Below, piece by piece: positions 10,393 to 17,511 of a DNA stretch of 62,588 nucleotides. Origin of the DNA: Pusillimonas sp. (GTDB lineage Bacteria > Pseudomonadota > Gammaproteobacteria > Burkholderiales > Burkholderiaceae_B); assembly GCF_029263785.1 (NCBI RefSeq), contig NZ_JAJUFE010000012.1:1-62588 (forward strand), read 5' to 3'. Made by a program: the position numbers and the translations under genes. The notes beneath the pieces are model-generated. The model saw only the letters and a program-made list of their open reading frames with translations. It was not told the origin of the DNA and ran no database searches. Every line of letters starts with the position of its first letter. Positions within the stretch are counted from its first letter, which is position 1.

Positions 10393-11532
10393 TCAAATCA
10401 GGACCTTGCCGTTACGTACGAATGGAGGACGCACGATACGAGCGCGAACGGGCTTGCCCCGTATGATTACCTGAGCTTCGCTGCCCGGCTGTACGCCCGA
10501 CGGCAGGCGGGCCAGTGCGATGCTTTGTCCGACGGTGGGGCTGAAGGAGCCGCTGGTGACCATGCCGTCCCCGTCGGGCGTTTCGACTCGCTGTCCCGGC
10601 CGGAACATGCCGGCCCGATCCATCGCGACGAGTCCGCCCAGCCACGTTTGCTGAGTTTGCTCGCGCAGCGCAGCCTTGCCAATGAAGTTGCGCGAGGCTT
10701 CGAGGTCGACCGTCCAGCCCAGCCCGCAGTCCAGCGGGGAGGTGGTGTCATTCATGTCCTGGCCGTACAAGTTCATGCCCGCCTCAAGGCGGAGCGTATC
10801 GCGCGCGCCCAGACCCGCCGGCCGCACTCCTGCGTTCAGCAACTGATCCCACAGACCTGAAAGTGCATCGGCCGACAGGATCAATTCGTAGCCGTCCTCT
10901 CCGGTGTAGCCGGTCCGTGAAATCAACATCTCGCCGAAGCGCGTGTCCGTGTGAAAGCTGGCGTGAAAGGGTTTCAATTTGTCCAAAACAGAATGCGCGC
11001 CGGGCAGCGCCTGTTCACAGCGATCACGCGCTTGCGGTCCCTGAACAGCGATAATGCCAAGGGCCGGTTCTGACGTTTGCGTGTCGCCAAAGCGACGCAG
11101 GTCGAGCACAACCGAGTCGTTCTGGAGTTGCGCCTGATGTTCAAGCCAGCCGAGATCCTGGAGCGCCGTGGCCGCATTGACGACCAAGCGGTAGCGATGA
11201 TCGTCGAAGTAGTACACAAGCAGGTCGTCCAAAATTCCCCCACGGGGATTCAGCATGCAACTGTATAAGGCTTTACCGGGCTGCTGAAGCTTGTCTACAT
11301 TATTTGCCAGAACCGATCTCAGGAACGCGCGGGCGTCCTTTCCACGCACGTCGATGACGCCCATGTGCGATACGTCGAACATGCCGGCGCTTTGACGTAC
11401 CGCATGGTGTTCGTCGATCTGCGAACCGAAATGTAGCGGCATGTCCCAGCCGCCGAAATCCACCATGCGAGCGCCCAGCTTTACGTGGCGATCGGCTAGC
11501 GGAGTCTTTCGAAGTGTGGGAGAGCTGGTCAT
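10393..11532 (-). CDS. gcvT: Aminomethyltransferase, glycine cleavage T-protein
   Basis: 379 residues. It moves the aminomethyl carbon from GcvH to tetrahydrofolate and releases ammonia. Diagnostic segments are [15 protein letters not shown] near the N-terminus, [37 protein letters not shown] and [10 protein letters not shown]. The ATG at 11532 starts [12 protein letters not shown]. It heads a two-gene operon with gcvP (about 17 bp gap). A sigma-70 promoter lies at 11587-11615. I looked for a glycine riboswitch in the leader and found no conserved core. Confidence 0.97.
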   Translation of the reverse strand: MTSSPTLRKTPLADRHVKLGARMVDFGGWDMPLHFGSQIDEHHAVRQSAGMFDVSHMGVIDVRGKDARAFLRSVLANNVDKLQQPGKALYSCMLNPRGGILDDLLVYYFDDHRYRLVVNAATALQDLGWLEHQAQLQNDSVVLDLRRFGDTQTSEPALGIIAVQGPQARDRCEQALPGAHSVLDKLKPFHASFHTDTRFGEMLISRTGYTGEDGYELILSADALSGLWDQLLNAGVRPAGLGARDTLRLEAGMNLYGQDMNDTTSPLDCGLGWTVDLEASRNFIGKAALREQTQQTWLGGLVAMDRAGMFRPGQRVETPDGDGMVTSGSFSPTVGQSIALARLPSGVQPGSEAQVIIRGKPVRARIVRPPFVRNGKVLI

Positions 11533-11586
11533 GACGCTGGACTCGAAAACGGTGATCGGCGAAGCAACGGCCTCGTGCTCTCGCTC

Positions 11587-11615
11587 TGTTTAGTGCTTGG
11601 GTCCGACAGTGTCAA
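11587..11615 (-). promoter_or_regulatory. Putative sigma-70 promoter of gcvT-gcvP
   Basis: On the minus strand, a perfect -35 box TTGACA (11610-11615) is followed by 17 bp and then TAAACA (11587-11592). The expected start of transcription lies about 45-50 nt upstream of the gcvT ATG. The -10 box matches the consensus at only three of six bases, so expression may depend on an activator. Confidence 0.5.
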
Positions 11616-11695
11616 TCAGGGCAGATCTTTATGGAATTTTTTGTTCGTTGATCAGCCGGCTGGGCAATTTAACAAATAATGAGCGTATACCCAAT

Positions 11696-11732
11696 AAAAA
11701 GCCGGGTTCGCGTTTTGCGCGGAACCCGGCTT
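11696..11732 (-). terminator. Terminator of the small gene at 11792-12001
   Basis: A perfect 11-bp stem, AAGCCGGGTTC (11699-11709) with GAACCCGGCTT (11722-11732), plus three further inner pairs. On the minus strand it is followed by TTTTTATT. It sits 60 bp beyond the stop of the 69-codon gene and before the gcvT promoter, so it insulates gcvT from read-through. Confidence 0.88.
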
Positions 11733-11791
11733 GGATGCTCGAATGGGGGCAAGGATAATTGCCGCCCGAGCGGTACTACTAGGAGGAAGTC

Positions 11792-12001
11792 TTAGGCAGC
11801 GGTGACGTTGTGGCCGTCTTTGCGTGCGTCATCCATGTCATTGGAGACGCCGGCGACAAAGGAAACCAGTTTCGTATGGACTTTCTTTACCAGAACGCCT
11901 AGCCAGCTCAGGAGATTCGGTTCGTTGTAGTAGCTGTCGATTTCGCCATTGATGAGTTCGCGCTCAAGGGAATCGGTCAGGGTGATGTTGTATTTGGTCA
12001 T
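11792..12001 (-). CDS. Small protein of unknown function (69 aa)
   Basis: MTKYNITLTDSLERELINGE begins a 69-residue, mainly polar protein with an aromatic/Asn patch (YYNEPNLLSWLG), a Lys-rich helix (VKKVHTKLVSFV) and an acidic-basic tail (DMDDARKDGH). No signal peptide or membrane segment is evident, and I do not recognise the family. It is very probably expressed: GGAGG lies 6 nt before the ATG, a promoter with a perfect TATAAT lies at 12050-12078, and a strong dedicated terminator follows. It therefore appears to be monocistronic. A palindrome overlapping the promoter suggests repression. Confidence 0.75.
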   Translation of the reverse strand: MTKYNITLTDSLERELINGEIDSYYNEPNLLSWLGVLVKKVHTKLVSFVAGVSNDMDDARKDGHNVTAA

Positions 12002-12049
12002 AGCAAGCCTCCAGGTAATCCAAATTAGCTCTTTTGAAGCGTTGACTCT

Positions 12050-12078
12050 ATTATAGGGTAAACCCTAGTCTTATACAA
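12050..12078 (-). promoter_or_regulatory. Promoter of the 69-aa gene, with embedded palindrome
   Basis: On the minus strand, TTGTAT (12073-12078), a 17-bp spacer and a perfect TATAAT (12050-12055). The spacer and first bases of the -10 box are covered by TAGGGTTTACCCTA (12054-12067 on the complement), an inverted repeat with 6-bp arms. That is a classic position for a repressor operator. A related half-site, GGGTATAC, lies upstream at 12092-12099. Confidence 0.7.
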
Positions 12079-12223
12079 GAGCTAAATACGTGTATACCCT
12101 TAGTTAACCTGGTTGTTGGTTTTAATCGACAGATCGAGTGCGCCGCACGAGTCAGGGGCGGCCAGTCAATCCGATTTATGATTAGGGTTTTGCTTTCAAT
12201 CAGGCTGTACGGAGTGGGATGAC

Positions 12224-13759
12224 ATGAAGAAGATAGAGACGATAGGAATTGTCGGCGCAGGCGCCATGGGTCGCGGCATTGCACAAATTGCCGCTCAAGC
12301 CGGCCTGAGGGTGTTGCTGTACGACCTGAACGAGCAGGCAGTGGCCGCCGCACGCGAAAGTCTTGACGGTATCTGGCAGAAGCTGGCCGGCAAGGGAAAA
12401 ATAACGGCCGACGATGCACAGGCTTCATTGGAGCGTGTCGTGGCGTGTTCCGACCTATCCGACATGTCGGGGGCGCAACTGGTGGTCGAAGCAGTCATCG
12501 AGCGCCTTGACGTCAAACGTGAGCTTTTCCAGAAACTTGAAGGAATCGTGGCCGAAGACTGCATCCTTGCGTCGAACACCTCGTCCTTGTCCATTACTGC
12601 GATTGCGGCCGGTTGCAATAGGCCCGGCCGTGTGGCGGGGTATCACTTCTTCAATCCTGTACCCTTGATGAAGGTGGTTGAAGTCATCGACGGGTTGCGA
12701 ACCGAGAAGGCGGTGGGCGATGCCTTGATGGAACTGTCCCGCAACATGGGGCACACCCCGGTCCGGGCCAAAGATATGCCGGGATTTATCGTCAATCACG
12801 CCGGCCGGGGGATGAACATCGAGGGCCTGCGTCTTGCACAGGAGGCCGTCGCTCCCTTTTACCAGGTCGACGCCATCATGCGCGAACAAGCAGGGTTCCG
12901 CATGGGTCCGTTCGAATTGCTTGACCTGACCGCGCTTGATGTGTCGCACCCCGTCATGGAGTCGATTTATCAACAGTTTTACGACGAGCCCCGCTTCCGC
13001 CCGTCCCCCATTACGGCGGTCCGGTTTGCCGGCGGGCTGTTGGGACGCAAGACGGGGGAAGGTTTCTACCGCTATGTGGATGGCGCCAAGCAGGTGCCCG
13101 AGGCACCGGCCGTTCCCGCTTTGCCGGAAGGGCTCAAAGTCTGGCTGGCACCGTATCATCCCGTCGGCCACAAGCGCGCAGCGGCTTTACTCAAGGATCT
13201 CGGTGTTGGCGTGATTTCCACGGAATCGCCGCCGGCAGATGCGCTGATTGTTGTCACTCCGTTTGGTGAAGACACCTCCAGCGTCGTGGCCGAGTACCAG
13301 CTTGATGGTGAGCGCACTGTTGCGCTTGATACCTTCTTTGGTCTGGAGCAGGGCAAGAGACGTGTCCTGATGTGCTCGCCTGCTACGCTGCCGCAATGGC
13401 GCGATGCCGCTCACGCCTTGTTTGCATCAGACGATACTCCGGTGTCGGTCATTGATGATTCGGCGGGTTTTGTGGGTCAACGCATGGTGGCCAGCATTGT
13501 TAACGTCGCCGCTGATATTGCTCAGCAAACGATTGCTTCACCCAAAGATATTGATCTGGCGGTCTCGCTGGGTCTGGGCTATCCCCGAGGCGGCCCGTTG
13601 AGCATGGGCGATTCTCTCGGGGCGGCGCTGGTCCTGGATATCCTGCGCAATATGTACCGCGTGACGGGCGATTCCCGTTACCGCGCCAGCCTGTGGCTGC
13701 AGCGACGCGTGCAACTGGGCTTGTCCCTGACTGCCGAACCCCGGTGTGTGGCAGGCTAG
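12224..13759 (+). CDS. 3-hydroxyacyl-CoA dehydrogenase, PaaH-like two-domain form
   Basis: 511 residues. The N-terminus IGIVGAGAMGRGIAQIAAQAG is an NAD-binding Rossmann motif, followed by the 3HCDH NAD domain and the first C-terminal domain (HFFNPVPLMKVVEVI, DMPGFIVNHAGRGMN). A second 3HCDH C-terminal domain begins near residue 390 (DDSAGFVGQRMVASIVN). This duplicated layout is typical of PaaH/PaaC, which oxidises 3-hydroxyadipyl-CoA in phenylacetate breakdown, but the same form also serves as 3-hydroxybutyryl-CoA dehydrogenase. No paa genes are nearby, so the substrate is undecided. The gene appears to stand alone, with a strong terminator at its end. Confidence 0.9.
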   Translation: MKKIETIGIVGAGAMGRGIAQIAAQAGLRVLLYDLNEQAVAAARESLDGIWQKLAGKGKITADDAQASLERVVACSDLSDMSGAQLVVEAVIERLDVKRELFQKLEGIVAEDCILASNTSSLSITAIAAGCNRPGRVAGYHFFNPVPLMKVVEVIDGLRTEKAVGDALMELSRNMGHTPVRAKDMPGFIVNHAGRGMNIEGLRLAQEAVAPFYQVDAIMREQAGFRMGPFELLDLTALDVSHPVMESIYQQFYDEPRFRPSPITAVRFAGGLLGRKTGEGFYRYVDGAKQVPEAPAVPALPEGLKVWLAPYHPVGHKRAAALLKDLGVGVISTESPPADALIVVTPFGEDTSSVVAEYQLDGERTVALDTFFGLEQGKRRVLMCSPATLPQWRDAAHALFASDDTPVSVIDDSAGFVGQRMVASIVNVAADIAQQTIASPKDIDLAVSLGLGYPRGGPLSMGDSLGAALVLDILRNMYRVTGDSRYRASLWLQRRVQLGLSLTAEPRCVAG

Positions 13760-13777
13760 AAATCACCGGATCAAAAT

Positions 13778-13808
13778 AAAATGCCCGTTCATATGAACGG
13801 GCATTTTT
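13778..13808. terminator. Bidirectional terminator between convergent genes
   Basis: AAATGCCCGTTCAT and ATGAACGGGCATTT (13778-13805) form a perfect palindromic hairpin with Ts on both strands. It serves the hydroxyacyl-CoA dehydrogenase gene on the plus strand and the cytochrome c gene on the minus strand. Confidence 0.9.
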
Positions 13809-13848
13809 ATAGCCGGTCGGTAAACCGGCTGACCTTGCGGCAGCTGAC

Positions 13849-14814
13849 TTATTGGGACTGCTGCACCATGTACTGCACGGCGGCACGAATTTCTGCGTCG
13901 GAAGCTTGCGATCCGCCGCGTGGAGGCATGGCACCTTTGCCGTGAATGGCAATTTCGACCATGGTATCCATGCCGCTGGCAATGAGTGGCTCCCACGCTG
14001 CTTTATCGCCCAGCTTTGGTGCATTGGCTACGCCGGCGTCATGGCAGGCAAAGCAAACGGATTTATAGAGCTTTTCGCCGGCCGGGTCGATGCTGGCGGT
14101 TTCTGCAGCGGCTTCGGCTTGCTGCTGCGCCGGTGCGCTGGATTCTTCAGCGGGGGCTGCAGCCTGTTGTGACTCGGACTGCGCGGCTTGGGCTGGCGCC
14201 GCCGCAGCGGGCTTGACTTCGGTTGGTACGGCTTGCTGCGGTGCCGTTGCCGAGGCTTGAGCCTTGTCGGCGCTGGCTTCTTCGCCTTCTGCCGGGGCAG
14301 CAGGCTCTTCGAACGAACCGCCTGACTGATTGGCCATGTAAACCATGGCACGTTCTACTTCGATATCGTCGAGCGAGGGGTTACCACCCTTGGCCGGCAT
14401 CGCGCCCTTGCCATGCAAGGCGATGTCGAGCATTTTTTCGTAACCTTCCTGGATCAATGGTGCCCAAACGGCCTTATCGCCCAGTTTGGGTGCGCCGGCT
14501 ACACCGGCCGTGTGACAGGCGCTGCAGGTGGATTCATACACTTGCTGGCCGGTTTTGAGGGTTTTGGGCGCATTGGCATCGACCAGTGCGAATCCTGCAA
14601 CCGGCTTGATGCGCTGAGCAATGGCTTCAGGGCTTTGGGCATCGGAGCCGGCGGCCGGAGAAACGCTGCTGATGACCAGTCGGATCAGCAAAAATATGAT
14701 GATGACCGGAACAATGAACGCAAGGATAACGGTGACAATGAGTTGCTTGGGCGTTTTGATGAGGCCTTCGTGCCCCTCGATGGTTGCTTCGACGTGGTCT
14801 TCTGTATTGTTCAT
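13849..14814 (-). CDS. Membrane-anchored dihaem cytochrome c5-like protein
   Basis: 321 residues from the ATG at 14814, which has AGGA 7-8 nt upstream; the longer frame to 14898 lacks a signal. One membrane segment (about residues 25-48) anchors the protein with the rest in the periplasm. Two cytochrome c5-type domains follow, with haem motifs CSACH (97-101) and CFACH (254-258) and candidate axial methionines in HGKGAMP at about 139 and 296. The two haem domains are close copies of each other (CHTAGVAGAPKLGDKA versus CHDAGVANAPKLGDKA). They are joined by an Ala/Pro/Gln/Glu-rich linker of about 70 residues. The likely role is electron transfer to a terminal oxidase; the partner is unknown. Confidence 0.92.
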   Translation of the reverse strand: MNNTEDHVEATIEGHEGLIKTPKQLIVTVILAFIVPVIIIFLLIRLVISSVSPAAGSDAQSPEAIAQRIKPVAGFALVDANAPKTLKTGQQVYESTCSACHTAGVAGAPKLGDKAVWAPLIQEGYEKMLDIALHGKGAMPAKGGNPSLDDIEVERAMVYMANQSGGSFEEPAAPAEGEEASADKAQASATAPQQAVPTEVKPAAAAPAQAAQSESQQAAAPAEESSAPAQQQAEAAAETASIDPAGEKLYKSVCFACHDAGVANAPKLGDKAAWEPLIASGMDTMVEIAIHGKGAMPPRGGSQASDAEIRAAVQYMVQQSQ

Positions 14815-15045
14815 GATCGAGTCCTGCGTTTCCTGACAAAGGAACAAAGCCCTTTTATAAGCCCTGTCTTCAAAGCTCTTTATGGTTCGAGGCCCCACCC
14901 GGACAAATGCCCTCCAGATGGGCGACTAAATATTGCTATGTGGCAAGATGCTGCACGACGGCGTTGCGGCGCAAGGCACGTTGTCCACAAACCGTACGAT
15001 TATAACGGGTGTCATCGTCTAGTGCAGGCTGCTTTTAAATCAGGC

Positions 15046-15051
15046 TACAAT
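15046..15051 (+). promoter_or_regulatory. -10 box of tRNA-Arg promoter
   Basis: TACAAT lies 12 bp before the first base of the mature tRNA, the right place for a -10 element. I see no good -35 hexamer at 16-18 bp upstream, so this is only a partial promoter call. Confidence 0.4.
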
Positions 15052-15063
15052 GCTCTTTTTCGC

Positions 15064-15138
15064 GCGTCCGTAGTTCAATGGATAGAATGAGAGTCTCCGA
15101 AGCTCTTGATACAGGTTCGATTCCTGTCGGACGCGCCA
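15064..15138 (+). tRNA. tRNA-Arg (anticodon CCG)
   Basis: Cloverleaf seen directly: acceptor GCGTCCG (15064-15070) with CGGACGC (15128-15134), D-arm GTTC/GAAT, anticodon stem AGAGT/GCTCT with loop CTCCGAA (anticodon CCG, reading CGG), T-arm ACAGG/CCTGT around TTCGATT, discriminator G, and encoded CCA (15136-15138). The 248 bp upstream hold no gene. Nothing mobile lies downstream, so this tRNA is not occupied by an integrated element here. Confidence 0.95.
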
Positions 15139-15238
15139 GCAGCCTTCTTTTTTCCCTCCTGCCGTTCAAGAAAAAGTACGATAAATATAGGCGTACGGTG
15201 GGGCGGCGCTGTTACATCATCCTGGATCGCACGCCGCC

Positions 15239-15856
15239 ATGGTATTGCTGACCCTGTACATCATCGCCATCACCGCCGAGGCCATGACTGCCGCCTTGGC
15301 TGCGGGCAGACGCGACATGGATTGGGTAGGCGTGTGCATCATCGCCTGCGTGACCGCACTTGGGGGCGGATCGGTCCGTGATGTACTGCTGGGGCATTAC
15401 CCATTGACCTGGGTGGCTCACCCTGAATATTTATGGATCACGGCGGGTGCGGCGATAGTTACGGCTTTGATCGCCCCGGTCATGCGTCGCCTGCATAGCT
15501 TGTTTCTTTTGCTCGACGCGCTGGGTCTGGTGGTGTTTACCGTTATCGGTTGCCGTATTGCGCAGGAAATGGAACTGCCGATTACCATTGTTCTGATCAG
15601 TGGAATGATTACGGGTTGCGCCGGTGGAGTGCTGCGCGACGTGCTTTGCAACGACATCCCACTTTTGCTTCGTAAAGAGCTGTACGCCAGCGTGTCGGTG
15701 CTGACGGGTGGCGTTTTCATGGTGGCACAGTCTCAGGGCTTGCCCATGAATTTATCGATGCTGGTTGCCATGACGCTGGGCCTGACCATGCGGATCCTTG
15801 CCCTTCGCTACAACTGGCAGATGCCCAAGTTCGTGTATCGGGACGAATGGCGCTAG
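15239..15856 (+). CDS. TRIC-type cation channel family membrane protein (UPF0126/YadS-like)
   Basis: 205 residues, almost entirely hydrophobic, with about seven membrane segments. It is built as two homologous halves, each carrying the glycine-rich signature GGGSVRDVLLG (about residue 40) or GGVLRDVLC (about residue 127). Prokaryotic members of this family are related to trimeric intracellular potassium channels, but the cellular role of most is unknown. Spacing of 100 bp from the tRNA and no operon partner suggest a single gene. The ribosome-binding site is weak. Confidence 0.88.
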   Translation: MVLLTLYIIAITAEAMTAALAAGRRDMDWVGVCIIACVTALGGGSVRDVLLGHYPLTWVAHPEYLWITAGAAIVTALIAPVMRRLHSLFLLLDALGLVVFTVIGCRIAQEMELPITIVLISGMITGCAGGVLRDVLCNDIPLLLRKELYASVSVLTGGVFMVAQSQGLPMNLSMLVAMTLGLTMRILALRYNWQMPKFVYRDEWR

Positions 15857-15950
15857 GCCAGACTTTACCTTGCGATTTCCGACGCGCTCGGACTCTTTCG
15901 GATTCGAGGTTCAGGGCATGGTAAAGGGGCCAGATATGGGTTGTTTGATG

Positions 15951-17501
15951 TCATGCGCGCCCAACGCGTGCAGTGCGGCGCAATCGGCGCCAGCCAATCA
16001 CGACTCCCGCCCCCGACACCACGATGCCGCCTATGCTCAATGCAAGCAATATGGCGTTGCGCAAAGGTTTCGGCTCAAGAAGCGCCGGAAGATCCCAGCT
16101 ATGCAGGAAGTAAAACAACCATCTTCCGACCCGTTGCCTGTAAGACAGGCTGGACACGACCAGGCCGGTATTCAGGTCAATATAGATTCGGGTACGGTCG
16201 GCATCAAGGAAGTCCAGGCGTAGTGCGGGCAGGCCATGGATGCGAGCGCCATTCATGGCTTCGGCCTGTCGCTGGTAATAATGCGCTTCGTAGCGGCGAA
16301 TGACCTGCTCATCGGCAGTAGGCGCGTCGAACAGGCGGCGTGCCGCCGGAAGAATGTCTGCTTCGTCCCATGCTTGCTGTACGCTCAGCTCGCCTTGTTT
16401 CAAGGTGACCAAACGGGTGGCGGCTGTACGATCATAGGCCAGAACATACGGACGGCCACCCACACTCAGCCAATGCAATTCAACAGGTCGGAAGCGCGTG
16501 TGGTTGAGCGTCGCTATGATGGCGGAGGGGTCGGCCAGCGGTCCGATATCTGGCGAAATCCTGCCTTGGTAAGCCACGTGGTCGGGTCTGGCAGTCGCAG
16601 AAAAAACACCCCCGGGATTCATCGACATGAGGCCACTGAATATCCAGGTAAAGATGAAGCCGCCAAACAGCAGGCCTGCAATGTGGTGCCATTTCATCCA
16701 GTGTTCCCGATATGGGGACCGGGATCCGGATTTATATCGTCTGCCGAAGCGCCACCGCCAGAGTCCAACGCACAGGCCGCTTACTGCCGAAATTGTCGCT
16801 GTGAAGGAAAGAAGGATTACTGTCCACGTCCAGCCGGGGTCGACCGATGTTCTGCGGAACATGTAAAGCCAATGCAGCCAGGCTCCCACATAATTCCATC
16901 TCTGTTGAGACAGAGGTGCGTCCATCACGACTTGTCCCGTTTGTGACGACACGTACAGCGTGAGGGGCTCGGTAGCGAAGACCGTGACCTTGTGCAATGG
17001 ACGGTGAAGGTCCAAACCTCGGGAATGCGTCCATCGGTCTTCATGAATCAGCCCTTCGTAACGGGTTGAGGCATAAGCGTCAGTGCCGGACGATTCCTCA
17101 ATGGGCGAGGCTGCATTTATAGTCGTTGCGATGAATGCGGCGCTGGCAGCTATGGCTTCTTCTTCCCCGAAAGGGGTGGTCAGCGGCCTTGCGGTTTGAC
17201 CGTGTGTTACCTGGAAGCGTCCACCGGTGCTGACTACATAGCGAGGGTGGCCTGATACCGAGGTCAGGACGATTTCGCCTGAGCCAATACCATCGCTGGA
17301 AAATATGGGCGACGTTATGCAACATTCGCTGCTTAGTTCGGAAAGTGCAGCCAGTCGCTCCCATGGGGTGAGCTTCGGATACCCGATCCACAACATGACG
17401 ATGCCACTGACGAACCATAGCAGCATCAATACGCAACCGCCGATGCCGGTCCAGCGGTGAACCAGATAAACCCATTGGCGGATATTGGAAGCCAAGCTCA
17501 T
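15951..17501 (-). CDS. PepSY-associated transmembrane protein (putative siderophore-iron reductase type)
   Basis: 516 residues. Membrane segments are near residues 20-42 (CVLMLLWFVSGIVML), 190-235, 265-290 (HHIAGLLFGGFIFTWIFSG) and at the C-terminus (LALSIGGIVVSGAGVVIGW). The large loops between them carry PepSY-like sequence, and WVYLVHRWTGIGG at the N-terminus is typical of the family. Relatives are found beside TonB-dependent receptors and are proposed to reduce or release iron from siderophores at the inner membrane. It begins 10 bp after the receptor stop codon, so it is the last gene of the receptor operon. Confidence 0.88.
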   Translation of the reverse strand: MSLASNIRQWVYLVHRWTGIGGCVLMLLWFVSGIVMLWIGYPKLTPWERLAALSELSSECCITSPIFSSDGIGSGEIVLTSVSGHPRYVVSTGGRFQVTHGQTARPLTTPFGEEEAIAASAAFIATTINAASPIEESSGTDAYASTRYEGLIHEDRWTHSRGLDLHRPLHKVTVFATEPLTLYVSSQTGQVVMDAPLSQQRWNYVGAWLHWLYMFRRTSVDPGWTWTVILLSFTATISAVSGLCVGLWRWRFGRRYKSGSRSPYREHWMKWHHIAGLLFGGFIFTWIFSGLMSMNPGGVFSATARPDHVAYQGRISPDIGPLADPSAIIATLNHTRFRPVELHWLSVGGRPYVLAYDRTAATRLVTLKQGELSVQQAWDEADILPAARRLFDAPTADEQVIRRYEAHYYQRQAEAMNGARIHGLPALRLDFLDADRTRIYIDLNTGLVVSSLSYRQRVGRWLFYFLHSWDLPALLEPKPLRNAILLALSIGGIVVSGAGVVIGWRRLRRTARVGRA

Positions 17502-17511
17502 GCCCGAACAC

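Noticed and set aside
11533-11690. Possible glycine riboswitch upstream of gcvT
   Set aside because: The conserved glycine-aptamer core was not found on the coding strand; only a sigma-70 promoter is visible.
15857-15950. Terminator between the TRIC-type gene and the PepSY gene
   Set aside because: CTTTACC (15863-15869) and GGTAAAG (15920-15926) are complementary but 50 nt apart without a T-tract.
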